From: Mucilaginibacter saanensis
GTDB taxonomy: Bacteria; Bacteroidota; Bacteroidia; Sphingobacteriales; Sphingobacteriaceae
Reading direction: 5' to 3'
Length of the DNA: 64,000 nucleotides
NCBI RefSeq assembly: GCF_014200575.1
Contig: NZ_JACHBZ010000009.1
Location: 1 to 64,000, forward strand
The number at the start of each line of letters is the position of its first letter. Position 1 is the first letter of the stretch. Positions 34,891 to 43,157 of this stretch are shown here, piece after piece. Under the pieces are notes generated by a model. That model was not told where the DNA came from, did no database searches, and was given only the letters and a program-made list of their open reading frames with translations. The translations under genes and the position numbers were made by a program.

Positions 34891-35778
34891 TTACACGCCG
34901 GCATCTTCACTTACTCCGCGGCCTATGCCCTCCACCCAGTCTGTTTCTCCCCAGCCTTTTGCTACGGCGGTTAATAAGCGGCTGTGTAGTGCGTTTACCA
35001 GCGGCATGGGTGTCTCGCTTGTCTGCGATAATTTAAACGCCAGACGCGCGTCCTTATAGCCTAATTTAGACTTGAAACCAACAGGCTCATATTGTTTGTT
35101 GGCGATAAGCTTTCCATAGTTCTGAAAAATGGGAGCGTTAAATAAAGTTGAGCCAAAAAAGCCGGCTACCTGTGCGCGATCCAGTCCATTCTTTTCGGCA
35201 AGGGTATAAGCCTCGGCCATCATTTCCATCGAGGCCATGATCATGAAATTGCCTGCCACTTTTACTACGTTGGCACCGCCTGCGGTTTCACCAAAATCAA
35301 TCACGTCCTGTCCCAGGCAATCCAGCACTGGCCTGGCAATATCCTTAGCCTGCTGGCTGCCCGATACGCAGATCCAAAGCTTGCGCGCTGCCGCCGCTTC
35401 TGGCCGGCCAAATACGGGCGAGGCCAGGTAATGGCTTCCCGCTGCTGCATGAAGTTTGCTAAGTTCTTCTGCCGTTTCGGGCGAGATTGTACTCATGGAA
35501 ATGTGCACAGCATTTGGCTGTAGCGTTTTTAAAATTCCTGATTCTCCTACAGTCGATTCTCGCACGGTGTCATCATCGGCCAGCATGGTGATCACAATGG
35601 GTACGTTTTGGGCGGCATCAGCAGGGGTGTTGCATTGGGTGATGTGTGCCTGGTCGAGCTCATTTGCTTTGGACAATGTGCGGTTGTGAACCTGCAAATG
35701 ATATCCTGAACTGATGAGGTTTTTGGCCATGTTGATGCCCATGTTGCCAAGGCCTATAAATCCTATTTTCTTTTCCAT
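34891..35778 (-). CDS. NAD(P)-dependent beta-hydroxyacid dehydrogenase (3-HIBDH family)
   Basis: A 295-residue protein: Rossmann start KKIGFIGLGNMGINMAKNL, the substrate loop SPVFGRPEAAAARKL (the family's S/GxPVFGxP), and GGANVVKVAGNFMI with the catalytic Lys, then the alpha-helical domain with LGYKDARLAF. Members act on 3-hydroxyisobutyrate, tartronate semialdehyde, glyoxylate or similar acids, or reduce imines. The exact substrate cannot be assigned. Confidence 0.88.
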   Translation of the reverse strand: MEKKIGFIGLGNMGINMAKNLISSGYHLQVHNRTLSKANELDQAHITQCNTPADAAQNVPIVITMLADDDTVRESTVGESGILKTLQPNAVHISMSTISPETAEELSKLHAAAGSHYLASPVFGRPEAAAARKLWICVSGSQQAKDIARPVLDCLGQDVIDFGETAGGANVVKVAGNFMIMASMEMMAEAYTLAEKNGLDRAQVAGFFGSTLFNAPIFQNYGKLIANKQYEPVGFKSKLGYKDARLAFKLSQTSETPMPLVNALHSRLLTAVAKGWGETDWVEGIGRGVSEDAGV

Positions 35779-35782
35779 CGAG

Positions 35783-36061
35783 TTAGTTAATGTAATCGCG
35801 GTCTTCGTCGCTTAGTGTATTGGGGTCTTCTTTTTTGTGAATGGTGTCATGGTAGCCTTCAATGTCAAATTTGGGTTTTTTAGGGCGGCCAACCAACACC
35901 CCTAAAATAAATGCTACTACGGCTACCACAATCATCAGGGTTAGTTTAGAGATATAAAAGTTCGCGAATAAAAAAGCGAACTGAACCTTGTCTGTATTTT
36001 GTGCCAATGCCGCGGTAAGCAAAATGGTGACGACTATAATGACTATTGTTTTAATGCTCAT
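35783..36061 (-). CDS. LapA-domain membrane protein
   Basis: A 92-residue protein with two membrane helices (TIVIIVVTILLTAALAQ and LTLMIVVAVVAFILGVLVG) around a short FAFLFANFYISKL linker, and an acidic, charged tail. This is the layout of the LapA/DUF1049 family of small inner-membrane proteins, some of which bind LPS-assembly factors. It is 4 bp upstream of the dehydrogenase and co-directional. Confidence 0.75.
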   Translation of the reverse strand: MSIKTIVIIVVTILLTAALAQNTDKVQFAFLFANFYISKLTLMIVVAVVAFILGVLVGRPKKPKFDIEGYHDTIHKKEDPNTLSDEDRDYIN

Positions 36062-36298
36062 GATAATTTGATTAACAGTTTATACAATATGCGGTTTTTA
36101 AATCTTTATTGAAAATAGTTTTCATTTCATCAATGCCCTGAGAATAAAAACAGCAGCAGGAGCGGGTCTGAAAATGCCTTCCGGAAAATCATGGTTTCAG
36201 GAATCAAAAATTTGAGCGCGGGTTTCAGATGAGTGAAGATTTTTGGGCGCATAAAAAGGCTTGCCCCTTAAATAAAAGTAAGCTGCCCCGGACTGATG

Positions 36299-36382
36299 TT
36301 ACCAGTGGATTTTGCCTCCCTGTTTTTTGATGGAATTGGTGAATTGATTTAGGCCCTTTGTGGTTTGTTTTTTCATCATCAT
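36299..36382 (-). CDS. Doubtful 27-residue small ORF
   Basis: Starts with ATGATGATG on the minus strand and gives a basic peptide (MMMKKQTTKGLNQFTNSIKK...). Upstream, the same frame remains protein-like for a further 12 codons (SAEELPVTTLS) after a TGA at about 36422. No known family; it could be a small peptide precursor or a relic. Confidence 0.2.
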   Translation of the reverse strand: MMMKKQTTKGLNQFTNSIKKQGGKIHW

Positions 36383-37087
36383 GCTGAGTGTGGTGACGGG
36401 TAGCTCCTCCGCTGAGAATCAAAAAAATCCTTCCATTTTAATTTTGTTGTATACAAATCTGATGACTGGGTAGTATTTATTCAAATCATAAAATTGTAGT
36501 TCAGAACACTATTTATTTGATTTGGATATGAAACTCGTCTCTGTATTTTTACCTTATATAAATTACTTTATTTGCTTGATTAATAGTATTATAAATACTT
36601 TTTTTTTGTCTTTATTGCAAAATACTAATTTATTTAGTTTTTTGCAATTTTATATAGTTTGATTTTTCTTAAGTTTAACTTCTGTTAATGTTAATATATA
36701 TCTGAATTTTAGGTTAATATATTATTTACATAAATTATATTTTTAAATTTTTTTAGCGAATTCAATCTAAATTATATCACAAATTTGACGAAGTCCTTAT
36801 TTTTTGGTTTTTTAAATTTGTTACACTAAGTAAAAATTTGATTTTACCGCTGTTAAACGATGATGCACTGAAACGGTGCTAAGGTGGCTGAAAAATAATA
36901 ATGTCTTACAGGGGCTGAAAATGGCTTTTCCCGGCAGGGGCAATTACCCTCCTATCGCGGGTGATTGGTGGTAAACAGCGTAGTATTGTGGGTGAATCTG
37001 AGCCTGAATAATGGGCTAAGCCCTGGCATTGGGAAGTATTAAATAAGATAGTAAACGGGGAGCGTTGAAGACTGCAAAAAGTAAGAG
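36383..37087. other. Gene-free, largely AT-rich interval
   Basis: About 700 bp without a supportable gene. From about 36425 to 36860 it is extremely AT-rich, with runs of T and A and many stop codons on both strands; no tandem repeat, DnaA box cluster or tRNA is seen. The last 200 bp towards the EamA gene return to normal composition (CCCGGCAGGGGCAATTACCC and similar) without a clear feature. Confidence 0.6.
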
Positions 37088-37993
37088 TTAGTTGCGTGCT
37101 TTTCGTTTGCTAATTTGCTTTTGAGCCACGGGGTAAAGGAAGATAGTTGATAGGATCAGGCCTGCTCCAATCCAGAAGCCAGCCGTCATTTTGTTCATGT
37201 CACCAAAAAAAATAAACGCCATGAGGATGCCGTACACTGGTTCAAGGTTGGTAACCAGGGCTACTTTAAACGCCGAAAGCTCGCGCATTACCGACACGCC
37301 TGCAACATAAGCAAGCGAGGTGCATATAGTGCCAAGCAGTACCAGATATACAATATCATGGCTCTTTAAAATCAACGAACTGTTGTAGCCGCCGGTAAAT
37401 AAGAGGTATAAAGAGATCCAGCAAAAAGCACCGGCTAGTTCGTAAAATGCTATGGTTGGCGCCTCGTTTTTCTTAATCAATTTTGAATTAATGATAGAGA
37501 AAAGGCTGGCGCAAACAGCGCTTATGAGGCCCGTGATAATGCCCTTAGTGTAATGTGTTTCAAATTTAAATATCAAAATTATTCCGGTTATAATTAATAA
37601 GCCCGCCAGTATTTCGAGTTTGGAGATTTTTGTTTTGTTGATTAGGGGCTCCAGTACAGCTGTAAATAAAGTGATGCTGGAGAGGCAAACCAGGGTTACA
37701 GGAACGGTAGATAGTTTGATAGAAGCGAAGAAAAGTACCCAATGACCGCCCACCAAAGCACCAGTAAATATCAGCTGCAGGAAGGTTTTTTTAGAGATTT
37801 TTATATCCGTTTTATTGAATTTGAAATATAAAAACAGTGAAATAAAGGCAATAAGTACGCGATACCACACCAATTGTACGGCCGAAATGGTGATTAATTG
37901 GCCTAAAATTCCTGTAAATCCCCATATAAAAACAGTAAAATGGAGTATGATCAGGTTCTTATTAAGGCCCGTTACAGGGCTTGCTTTAGTCAC
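37088..37993 (-). CDS. EamA/DMT-family transporter
   Basis: A 301-residue inner-membrane protein with about ten TM helices and two EamA repeats, for example LIILHFTVFIWGFTGILGQLI early and ILMAFIFFGDMNKMTAGFWIGAGLILSTIFL near the end. EamA proteins export or import metabolites; the substrate is unknown. The start shares one base with the end of the LptF/G gene, so both are probably one transcript. Confidence 0.88.
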   Translation of the reverse strand: MTKASPVTGLNKNLIILHFTVFIWGFTGILGQLITISAVQLVWYRVLIAFISLFLYFKFNKTDIKISKKTFLQLIFTGALVGGHWVLFFASIKLSTVPVTLVCLSSITLFTAVLEPLINKTKISKLEILAGLLIITGIILIFKFETHYTKGIITGLISAVCASLFSIINSKLIKKNEAPTIAFYELAGAFCWISLYLLFTGGYNSSLILKSHDIVYLVLLGTICTSLAYVAGVSVMRELSAFKVALVTNLEPVYGILMAFIFFGDMNKMTAGFWIGAGLILSTIFLYPVAQKQISKRKARN

Positions 37994-39096
37994 TATTTAG
38001 GTGCTTTTAGTAGTAAATAATAGCCGAGTAAACCAAACAGCGTGTTTGAGATCATCACGGTAAAAATGGGCGGAACGCCGCCTTTTATAGAGAATACGAT
38101 GGAAAATTTCTCAACAATGATGTACGAGAAACACAGCAAAATGCCTATCCCTAACGGTAATCCAACACCGCCCCGCACCTTTCGCGACGACAAAGCTACG
38201 CCTAAAATTGTCAAAACGTAGGCAGATAATGGGTATACAAATCGGTGATATTTTTCGTAATAGAGGTTGTTTAAAATCTCAGGTCTGCGTAATTTCTCTT
38301 TTTCTATGTTGCTGTTTAATGTCTTTAATGACATCGCGGCGTATACATTATCATACACAATAAAGTCGCTGGGGTGCATATCAAGCACCGTATCTTTTGT
38401 TGGTACGTTATTATTATAGCTTTCTTTTAAGCCATTTATATATTTAACAGAGTAGTTTTTAAGCGACCAAATCCGTTTAACAGAATCATAGGTGATAGTT
38501 GGGGCAATAAGCTTTTCGCGCAGGGTATCGCCGTTAAATTTCTCCATAATAAACTGGTAGCCTGTGTGTACAGTTTGATCATAATTTTGCAGATATACAA
38601 AAGTATGCTTATCAATTTGCATGTGTACTTCGCTCTTGGTAGGGTCGTTATCGGTTATTCCGTTAGCGTTTTCAAAGTCGTTTTTTAGCCTGTTGGTATA
38701 GGGTATAAGGTATACGTTGGCAAAAAAAGATACAATAAATATCAGGGTTGAGGCAATAAAATACGGTCTTAAAAAGCGATTAAAACTGGCTTTGCCACTC
38801 AGGATAGGTACTATTTCGGTTTGGTTGGCCATCTTTGCCGTAAATAATATTACCGCCAAAAAGTTAATCAGCGGCGATAGCATATTGAGATAAAAAGGTA
38901 TAAAACCGGCATAATACTGAAACACAATATCATGAAGCGTAGCATGTTTATTCAAGAAATTATCCAGCTTTTCAGATACGTCAAACACCACGGATACCAC
39001 TATAAAAACACCCATGGTAAACACAAAAGTGCCCAGGTATTTGCCAATAATAAACCTGTCAATAACCTTCAGGTGCCGGTGTATAAAAGCCTTCAT
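37993..39096 (-). CDS. LptF/LptG-family LPS export permease
   Basis: A 367-residue permease of the Lpt ABC system, which lifts LPS from the inner membrane. N-terminal helices (DRFIIGKYLGTFVFTMGVFIVV), a beta-jellyroll periplasmic domain (about 130-250: VHMQIDKHTFVYLQNYD) and C-terminal helices (YPLSAYVLTILGVALSSRKVRGGVGLPLGIG). A single copy is seen, so the partner permease and LptB are elsewhere. Tgt precedes it. Confidence 0.9.
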   Translation of the reverse strand: MKAFIHRHLKVIDRFIIGKYLGTFVFTMGVFIVVSVVFDVSEKLDNFLNKHATLHDIVFQYYAGFIPFYLNMLSPLINFLAVILFTAKMANQTEIVPILSGKASFNRFLRPYFIASTLIFIVSFFANVYLIPYTNRLKNDFENANGITDNDPTKSEVHMQIDKHTFVYLQNYDQTVHTGYQFIMEKFNGDTLREKLIAPTITYDSVKRIWSLKNYSVKYINGLKESYNNNVPTKDTVLDMHPSDFIVYDNVYAAMSLKTLNSNIEKEKLRRPEILNNLYYEKYHRFVYPLSAYVLTILGVALSSRKVRGGVGLPLGIGILLCFSYIIVEKFSIVFSIKGGVPPIFTVMISNTLFGLLGYYLLLKAPK

Positions 39097-39178
39097 CCTT
39101 TAGATTATTTGTTTTTTCAGACCAAAACTGATACCATAAAAGGTATGTTCACTATCCCTCATTTGTATTTATATTCAG

Positions 39179-40309
39179 TTATAATCGTTGGCCAAGGCGT
39201 TTAACCATGATGTTTTTCCAGTCATAAAACTCACCCGAAATGATTTTTTTACGTGCTTCCTTAACCAGCCATAAGTAAAAATGGAGGTTATGCAAGGTGG
39301 CTATTTGCGCCCCAAGCATCTCTCCGGAATGAATTAAATGGCGTAAATAAGACTTACTGTAATCCCTGTCAGCAAACAATTCACTATCATCTTCAATGGC
39401 CGAAAAGTCGTTTTTCCACTTCTCGTTCTTGATATTGATGATGCCATTTTTGGTGAAAAGCATACCATTACGGGCATTACGGGTAGGCATAACACAGTCA
39501 AACATATCAATACCTAAGGCAATATTTTCCAATATATTAATAGGTGTACCTACACCCATTAAATAACGCGGTTTTTGCTCTGGTAATATATTACAAACAA
39601 TTTCCGTCATGGCATACATTTCTTCGGCAGGTTCACCTACAGAAAGACCGCCAATTGCGTTACCCTCACGCTCAAAGGAAGCAATAACTTCTGCCGATTT
39701 TACGCGCAGATCCTTATAAACAGAGCCCTGTACTATGGGGAACAGGGTTTGGTTATATCCGTATTTTGGCTCCGTACTGTCAAAGCGTTCGCAGCAGCGT
39801 TTTAACCAGCGATGCGTCATTTCAATAGAGCGCCTGGCATAGTTATAATCGCATGGGTAGGGAGTACATTCATCAAAGGCCATAATGATATCGGCCCCGA
39901 TAATGCGCTGGATATCCATCACATTTTCTGGTGTAAACAGGTGTTTTGAACCATCAATATGCGACCGGAAGGTAACCCCTTCTTCCTTAATTTTGCGTAC
40001 TTCTGTAAGTGAATACACTTGGTAACCGCCGCTATCGGTTAAAATAGGGCCGTCCCAACCATTAAATTTATGCAGTCCGCCGGCGCTTTCAAGGGTATTT
40101 AATCCGGGTCTTAGGTATAAATGATAGGTATTGCCTAAGATGATCTGCGCCTCAATATCTGTTTTAAGCTCATGCTGGTGCACTGCTTTTACTGTGCCTG
40201 CGGTACCTACAGGCATAAATATAGGCGTTTGTATAGTACCGTGGTCGGTGGTAATTTCACCTGCCCGGGCTTTTGAAAGCGGGTCTTGTGCTGTTAAATT
40301 AAATTTCAT
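39179..40309 (-). CDS. tgt: tRNA-guanine transglycosylase Tgt
   Basis: A 376-residue bacterial Tgt that exchanges G34 of tRNA for the queuosine precursor preQ1. KFNLTAQDPLSKARAGEI is the start; NTYHLYLRPG, the DSGGYQV motif and the catalytic Asp region (GIDMFDCVMPTRNARNG) are in place. The zinc site cysteines of the family (CxCxxC) are missing: the aligned stretch is DDSELFADRDYSKSYLRHL (about 307-325). The barrel is otherwise complete, so the enzyme may fold without zinc. Confidence 0.93.
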   Translation of the reverse strand: MKFNLTAQDPLSKARAGEITTDHGTIQTPIFMPVGTAGTVKAVHQHELKTDIEAQIILGNTYHLYLRPGLNTLESAGGLHKFNGWDGPILTDSGGYQVYSLTEVRKIKEEGVTFRSHIDGSKHLFTPENVMDIQRIIGADIIMAFDECTPYPCDYNYARRSIEMTHRWLKRCCERFDSTEPKYGYNQTLFPIVQGSVYKDLRVKSAEVIASFEREGNAIGGLSVGEPAEEMYAMTEIVCNILPEQKPRYLMGVGTPINILENIALGIDMFDCVMPTRNARNGMLFTKNGIINIKNEKWKNDFSAIEDDSELFADRDYSKSYLRHLIHSGEMLGAQIATLHNLHFYLWLVKEARKKIISGEFYDWKNIMVKRLGQRL

Positions 40310-40462
40310 TTTGAGGTTGCAAAATTAACAAATAAAGCGGGAAAGCCTCATTCTGTTGCCCTTGAAAGAAACACCGTTGATAAAAAAAGCAATAGTATTT
40401 ACTGTTTTATTATTAAATGCACAATGAAAAGCTTCCGGATTGCAGGAATTAACAGCTATACT

Positions 40463-40480
40463 ATATTATATGTATAATAT
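40463..40480. repeat. Perfect 18-bp AT palindrome
   Basis: ATATTATA-TG-TATAATAT, a perfect dyad in the gap between divergent tgt and the glycosyltransferase. It may be an operator or simply an AT-rich stem. The remaining 289-bp gap holds no other clear feature. Confidence 0.45.
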
Positions 40481-40598
40481 GAATGCCATTAGTTTGGCTT
40501 AACTACTGCCAAAGTGTGGAAAAATAACTTTCAGTGTGCACAACAATCCCGAAATAAACTCTAATAAAGCCCCTTAATCCCGGTGATTTTTAACAAAT

Positions 40599-41738
40599 TT
40601 GCCTGATTATTTTATCTGCTTGGAAACTATTATACAAAACGTACTTTTTATACTTTTTCAGCTCTGTTTTATTGTTCAGCTGTACTACCTGGTAAGTAAC
40701 CATAGCCGTTTGGCTCGCTATAAACCAATGGAGCAGTTACCCGAAGTTTTAATACCTGTTTCTGTTATTATAAGTGCACGCAACGAGGCGAAAAATCTGC
40801 AGGAAAATCTGCCGTTTATATTACAGCAAAACTATTCTGATTTTGAGGTAGTAGTGATCAATGATTGCTCTTACGATGCATCAGATGTTGTTCTGGAAGA
40901 TATGCAGCGCCTGTATCCCCAGTTAAAAGTAGTGACTATAACCGAGCATGACCGTTTTAAAACAGGTAAAAAGTTTGCCCTTACCCTCGGAATAAAGGCT
41001 GCAAAAAACGAATATTTGCTATTTACCGATGCTGATTGCAAGCCGGCCTCTGTAAACTGGATAGCACGCATGGCGGTTAATTTTAGTACCCAGGCGCAAA
41101 TTGTATTAGGCTATTCACCTTATTATAAAACTGGTAATTTTCTGAATCCCTTTACCCGTTTTGAAACCTTAAAAACAGGAATCAATTATTTATCAAGTGC
41201 CCTCACCGGCGATCCTTATATGGGTATTGGTCGTAATCTGGCCTATACTAAAACTTTGTTTTTTAGCCAAAAGGGTTTTGCATCGCACATGCATGTTATA
41301 TCTGGCGATGACGATCTGTTTGTAAATCAGCATGCTACCGCCGATAATACAATTATTGAAATACACCCCGATGCTTTTGTATATACCAGCGCAAAAACTA
41401 CGCTGACATCATGGTACAGGCAGAAAAAAAGACACATGGGCGTGGGCAAGCTGTATAAAAATAAGCACAGGCATATGCTTAGCTTTGATGCCATAAGCGG
41501 ATCATTGTTTTATATTTTACTTATATTATGCCTTATTTTTAAATATGAGCCCTTACTGGCATTAGGTTTGTTCGCTTTTAGATTGATATTACAACTAATT
41601 ATCTACAGTAAAATATTAAAAAAACTGGGTGGTAAGGACTTGATATGGTATTTACCATTCTTTGATATTATATATTATATGTATTTAAATGTTTTTGGGC
41701 TAATCGGCACATTATTAAAAACCACCCAATGGAAATAA
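40599..41738 (+). CDS. Family 2 membrane glycosyltransferase
   Basis: A 379-residue protein with an N-terminal TM helix (QNVLFILFQLCFIVQLYYLV), a GT2 catalytic domain (VSVIISARNEAKNLQENL; DFEVVVINDCSYDAS; LLFTDADCKPAS with the DxD-type metal site; HVISGDDDLFVNQHA; WYRQKKRHMGVGKLYKN as the QxxRW-like region) and three TM helices at the end. It is likely to make a cell-surface polysaccharide or lipid sugar. The start is a TTG (40599); no ATG fits. Its stop overlaps the sigma factor start by 10 bp. Confidence 0.85.
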   Translation: MPDYFICLETIIQNVLFILFQLCFIVQLYYLVSNHSRLARYKPMEQLPEVLIPVSVIISARNEAKNLQENLPFILQQNYSDFEVVVINDCSYDASDVVLEDMQRLYPQLKVVTITEHDRFKTGKKFALTLGIKAAKNEYLLFTDADCKPASVNWIARMAVNFSTQAQIVLGYSPYYKTGNFLNPFTRFETLKTGINYLSSALTGDPYMGIGRNLAYTKTLFFSQKGFASHMHVISGDDDLFVNQHATADNTIIEIHPDAFVYTSAKTTLTSWYRQKKRHMGVGKLYKNKHRHMLSFDAISGSLFYILLILCLIFKYEPLLALGLFAFRLILQLIIYSKILKKLGGKDLIWYLPFFDIIYYMYLNVFGLIGTLLKTTQWK

Positions 41739-42334
41739 ACGCCAATTTTACCGATAATGCAAAGAATGATTTTTACCTGGTAGTTAAGGCCCGTGAGGGT
41801 AATCAAAAGGCATATGCCGATTTGATGCACAGGTACAAGGATTCTATTTATTTTATGGTTTTAAAAATGGTTAATAATAAGGAAGATGCCATGGATCTTA
41901 CTGTTGAAACCTTTGCAAAGGCGTTTGAAAAATTGGATAAATACCAGCCGGATTATGCTTTTAGCACATGGTTGTTCAGGGTTGCTACCAATAATTGTAT
42001 TGATTTTATCCGTAAAAAGAAACTGAATACCCAATCAATTCACGGTATGACGGATGAAGACGGGGAAGAAAAGCCGCTGCAAATAAGGGCCGATGTTTTA
42101 AACCCGGAAGAAACATCTATCAAAAAACAACAAACCCAGGAGCTCAAATTGTTAATTGAAAGCTTACCGCACCGTTACCGTAACCTGATTACGCTGCGTT
42201 ATTTTGATGAGTTATCCTACGAAGAAATAGCACAACAGCTTGATTTACCTTTGGGTACGGTTAAGGCACAATTATTTAGAGCCAGGTACCTGCTTGGTAA
42301 CATCATTAACCGTTTTAACAGGGATGACATCTGA
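41729..42334 (+). CDS. RNA polymerase sigma factor, sigma-70/ECF family
   Basis: A 201-residue two-domain sigma factor. Region 2 is VVKAREGNQKAYADLMHRYKDSIYFMVLKMV through AFSTWLFRVATNNCIDFIRKKK; region 4 is LPHRYRNLITLRYFDELSYEEIAQQLDLPLGTVKAQLFRAR. No anti-sigma gene is next to it. It overlaps both the glycosyltransferase (10 bp) and rsmG (11 bp), so it is translated within a housekeeping transcript rather than being an isolated ECF locus. Confidence 0.93.
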   Translation: MEINANFTDNAKNDFYLVVKAREGNQKAYADLMHRYKDSIYFMVLKMVNNKEDAMDLTVETFAKAFEKLDKYQPDYAFSTWLFRVATNNCIDFIRKKKLNTQSIHGMTDEDGEEKPLQIRADVLNPEETSIKKQQTQELKLLIESLPHRYRNLITLRYFDELSYEEIAQQLDLPLGTVKAQLFRARYLLGNIINRFNRDDI

Positions 42335-42950
42335 TATTATACTTAAATACTTTCCTGATTTAAGCGTACAACAATGTGCGCAAGTTGAAATGCTGCCTGA
42401 ATTATATAATTTATGGAACAGCCAGATCAATGTAATATCACGTAAAGACATTGATCTTTTATATGAGCGCCATGTGCTGCACTCTATTGGTATTGCCAAA
42501 GTAATGCAGTTTTTACCAGGCGAGCATGTACTTGACGTGGGTACCGGAGGCGGGTTTCCGGGTATTCCGCTGGCTATATTATTTCCCGAAACCCAATTCC
42601 ACTTGGTTGATTCTATAGGTAAAAAGATAAAAGTAGTACAGGAAGTAGCTAAAGCCTTGGGTTTAACCAACGTGGCAGCTTCGCATCTGCGCGCCGAGCA
42701 ATTGGACAAAAAGTTTGATTTTGTGGTATCACGCGCAGTTACCCAGCTTAAAGACTTTTATCCATGGGTGCGCGGAAAGTTCAATAAGCAATCGAAAAAC
42801 ACATTACCAAACGGTATTTTGTACCTCAAAGGGGGCGATCTGGAAGAGGAAATTAAAGAGTCGGGCTTAAAAGTTCAGCAATATCATCTTAAAGACTATT
42901 TTACCGAGGAGTTTTTTGAAACCAAACAGGTAATATACGTAAAGGGATAA
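42324..42950 (+). CDS. rsmG: 16S rRNA m7G527 methyltransferase RsmG
   Basis: A protein of 208 residues started at the ATG at 42324 (MTSDIILKYFPDL), 11 bp inside the sigma gene. It methylates G527 of 16S rRNA. LYNLWNSQINVISRKD, ERHVLHS, the SAM loop HVLDVGTGGGFPGIPLAI and VVSRAVTQLKDF (catalytic region) are conserved. The in-frame extension to 42240 lies in the sigma gene and is not RsmG-like. Confidence 0.96.
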   Translation: MTSDIILKYFPDLSVQQCAQVEMLPELYNLWNSQINVISRKDIDLLYERHVLHSIGIAKVMQFLPGEHVLDVGTGGGFPGIPLAILFPETQFHLVDSIGKKIKVVQEVAKALGLTNVAASHLRAEQLDKKFDFVVSRAVTQLKDFYPWVRGKFNKQSKNTLPNGILYLKGGDLEEEIKESGLKVQQYHLKDYFTEEFFETKQVIYVKG

Positions 42951-42971
42951 CAGGTTTGTCTATTCTTAACC

Positions 42972-43046
42972 TGTCATGCTGAACGCAGTGAAGCATCTAT
43001 TGTTCGATATGCAGGTGGGCGAATAGATCCTTCGTTCCGGATGACA
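42972..43046. repeat. Intergenic palindromic repeat, family 2
   Basis: TGTCATGCTGAACGCAGTG and AAGCATCTATTGTTCG on the left; GAATAGATCCTTCGTTCC and ATGACA on the right. A diverged copy of the element at 28 and 34755, sitting between convergent rsmG and the BlaR1-like gene. Confidence 0.65.
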
Positions 43047-43127
43047 AGAGCAGATTTTTTTGCTTTTTAAGCAGATAGGCCCCTACATGGAAAAATGCCG
43101 AAGCGGTTTTGGCCGTTCAGCAATTTA

Positions 43128-43149
43128 AAAAGCGCTGTTTTGTGCTTTT
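43128..43149 (-). terminator. Terminator after the BlaR1-like gene
   Basis: AAAAGCGC pairs with GTGCTTTT around a six-base loop, with T-rich ends. It lies just past the BlaR1-like stop at 43158 on the minus strand. Confidence 0.55.
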
Positions 43150-43157
43150 TATGGGTA

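Noticed and set aside
36225..36422. 65-residue reading frame on the minus strand
   Set aside because: It starts at a TTG, has no signal or domain and a composition unlike real genes (many His, Gln and Arg); an overlapping frame looks no better.
36383..36870. Replication origin
   Set aside because: The region is AT-rich, but I found no cluster of DnaA-box-like sites and no dnaA or dnaN neighbour.
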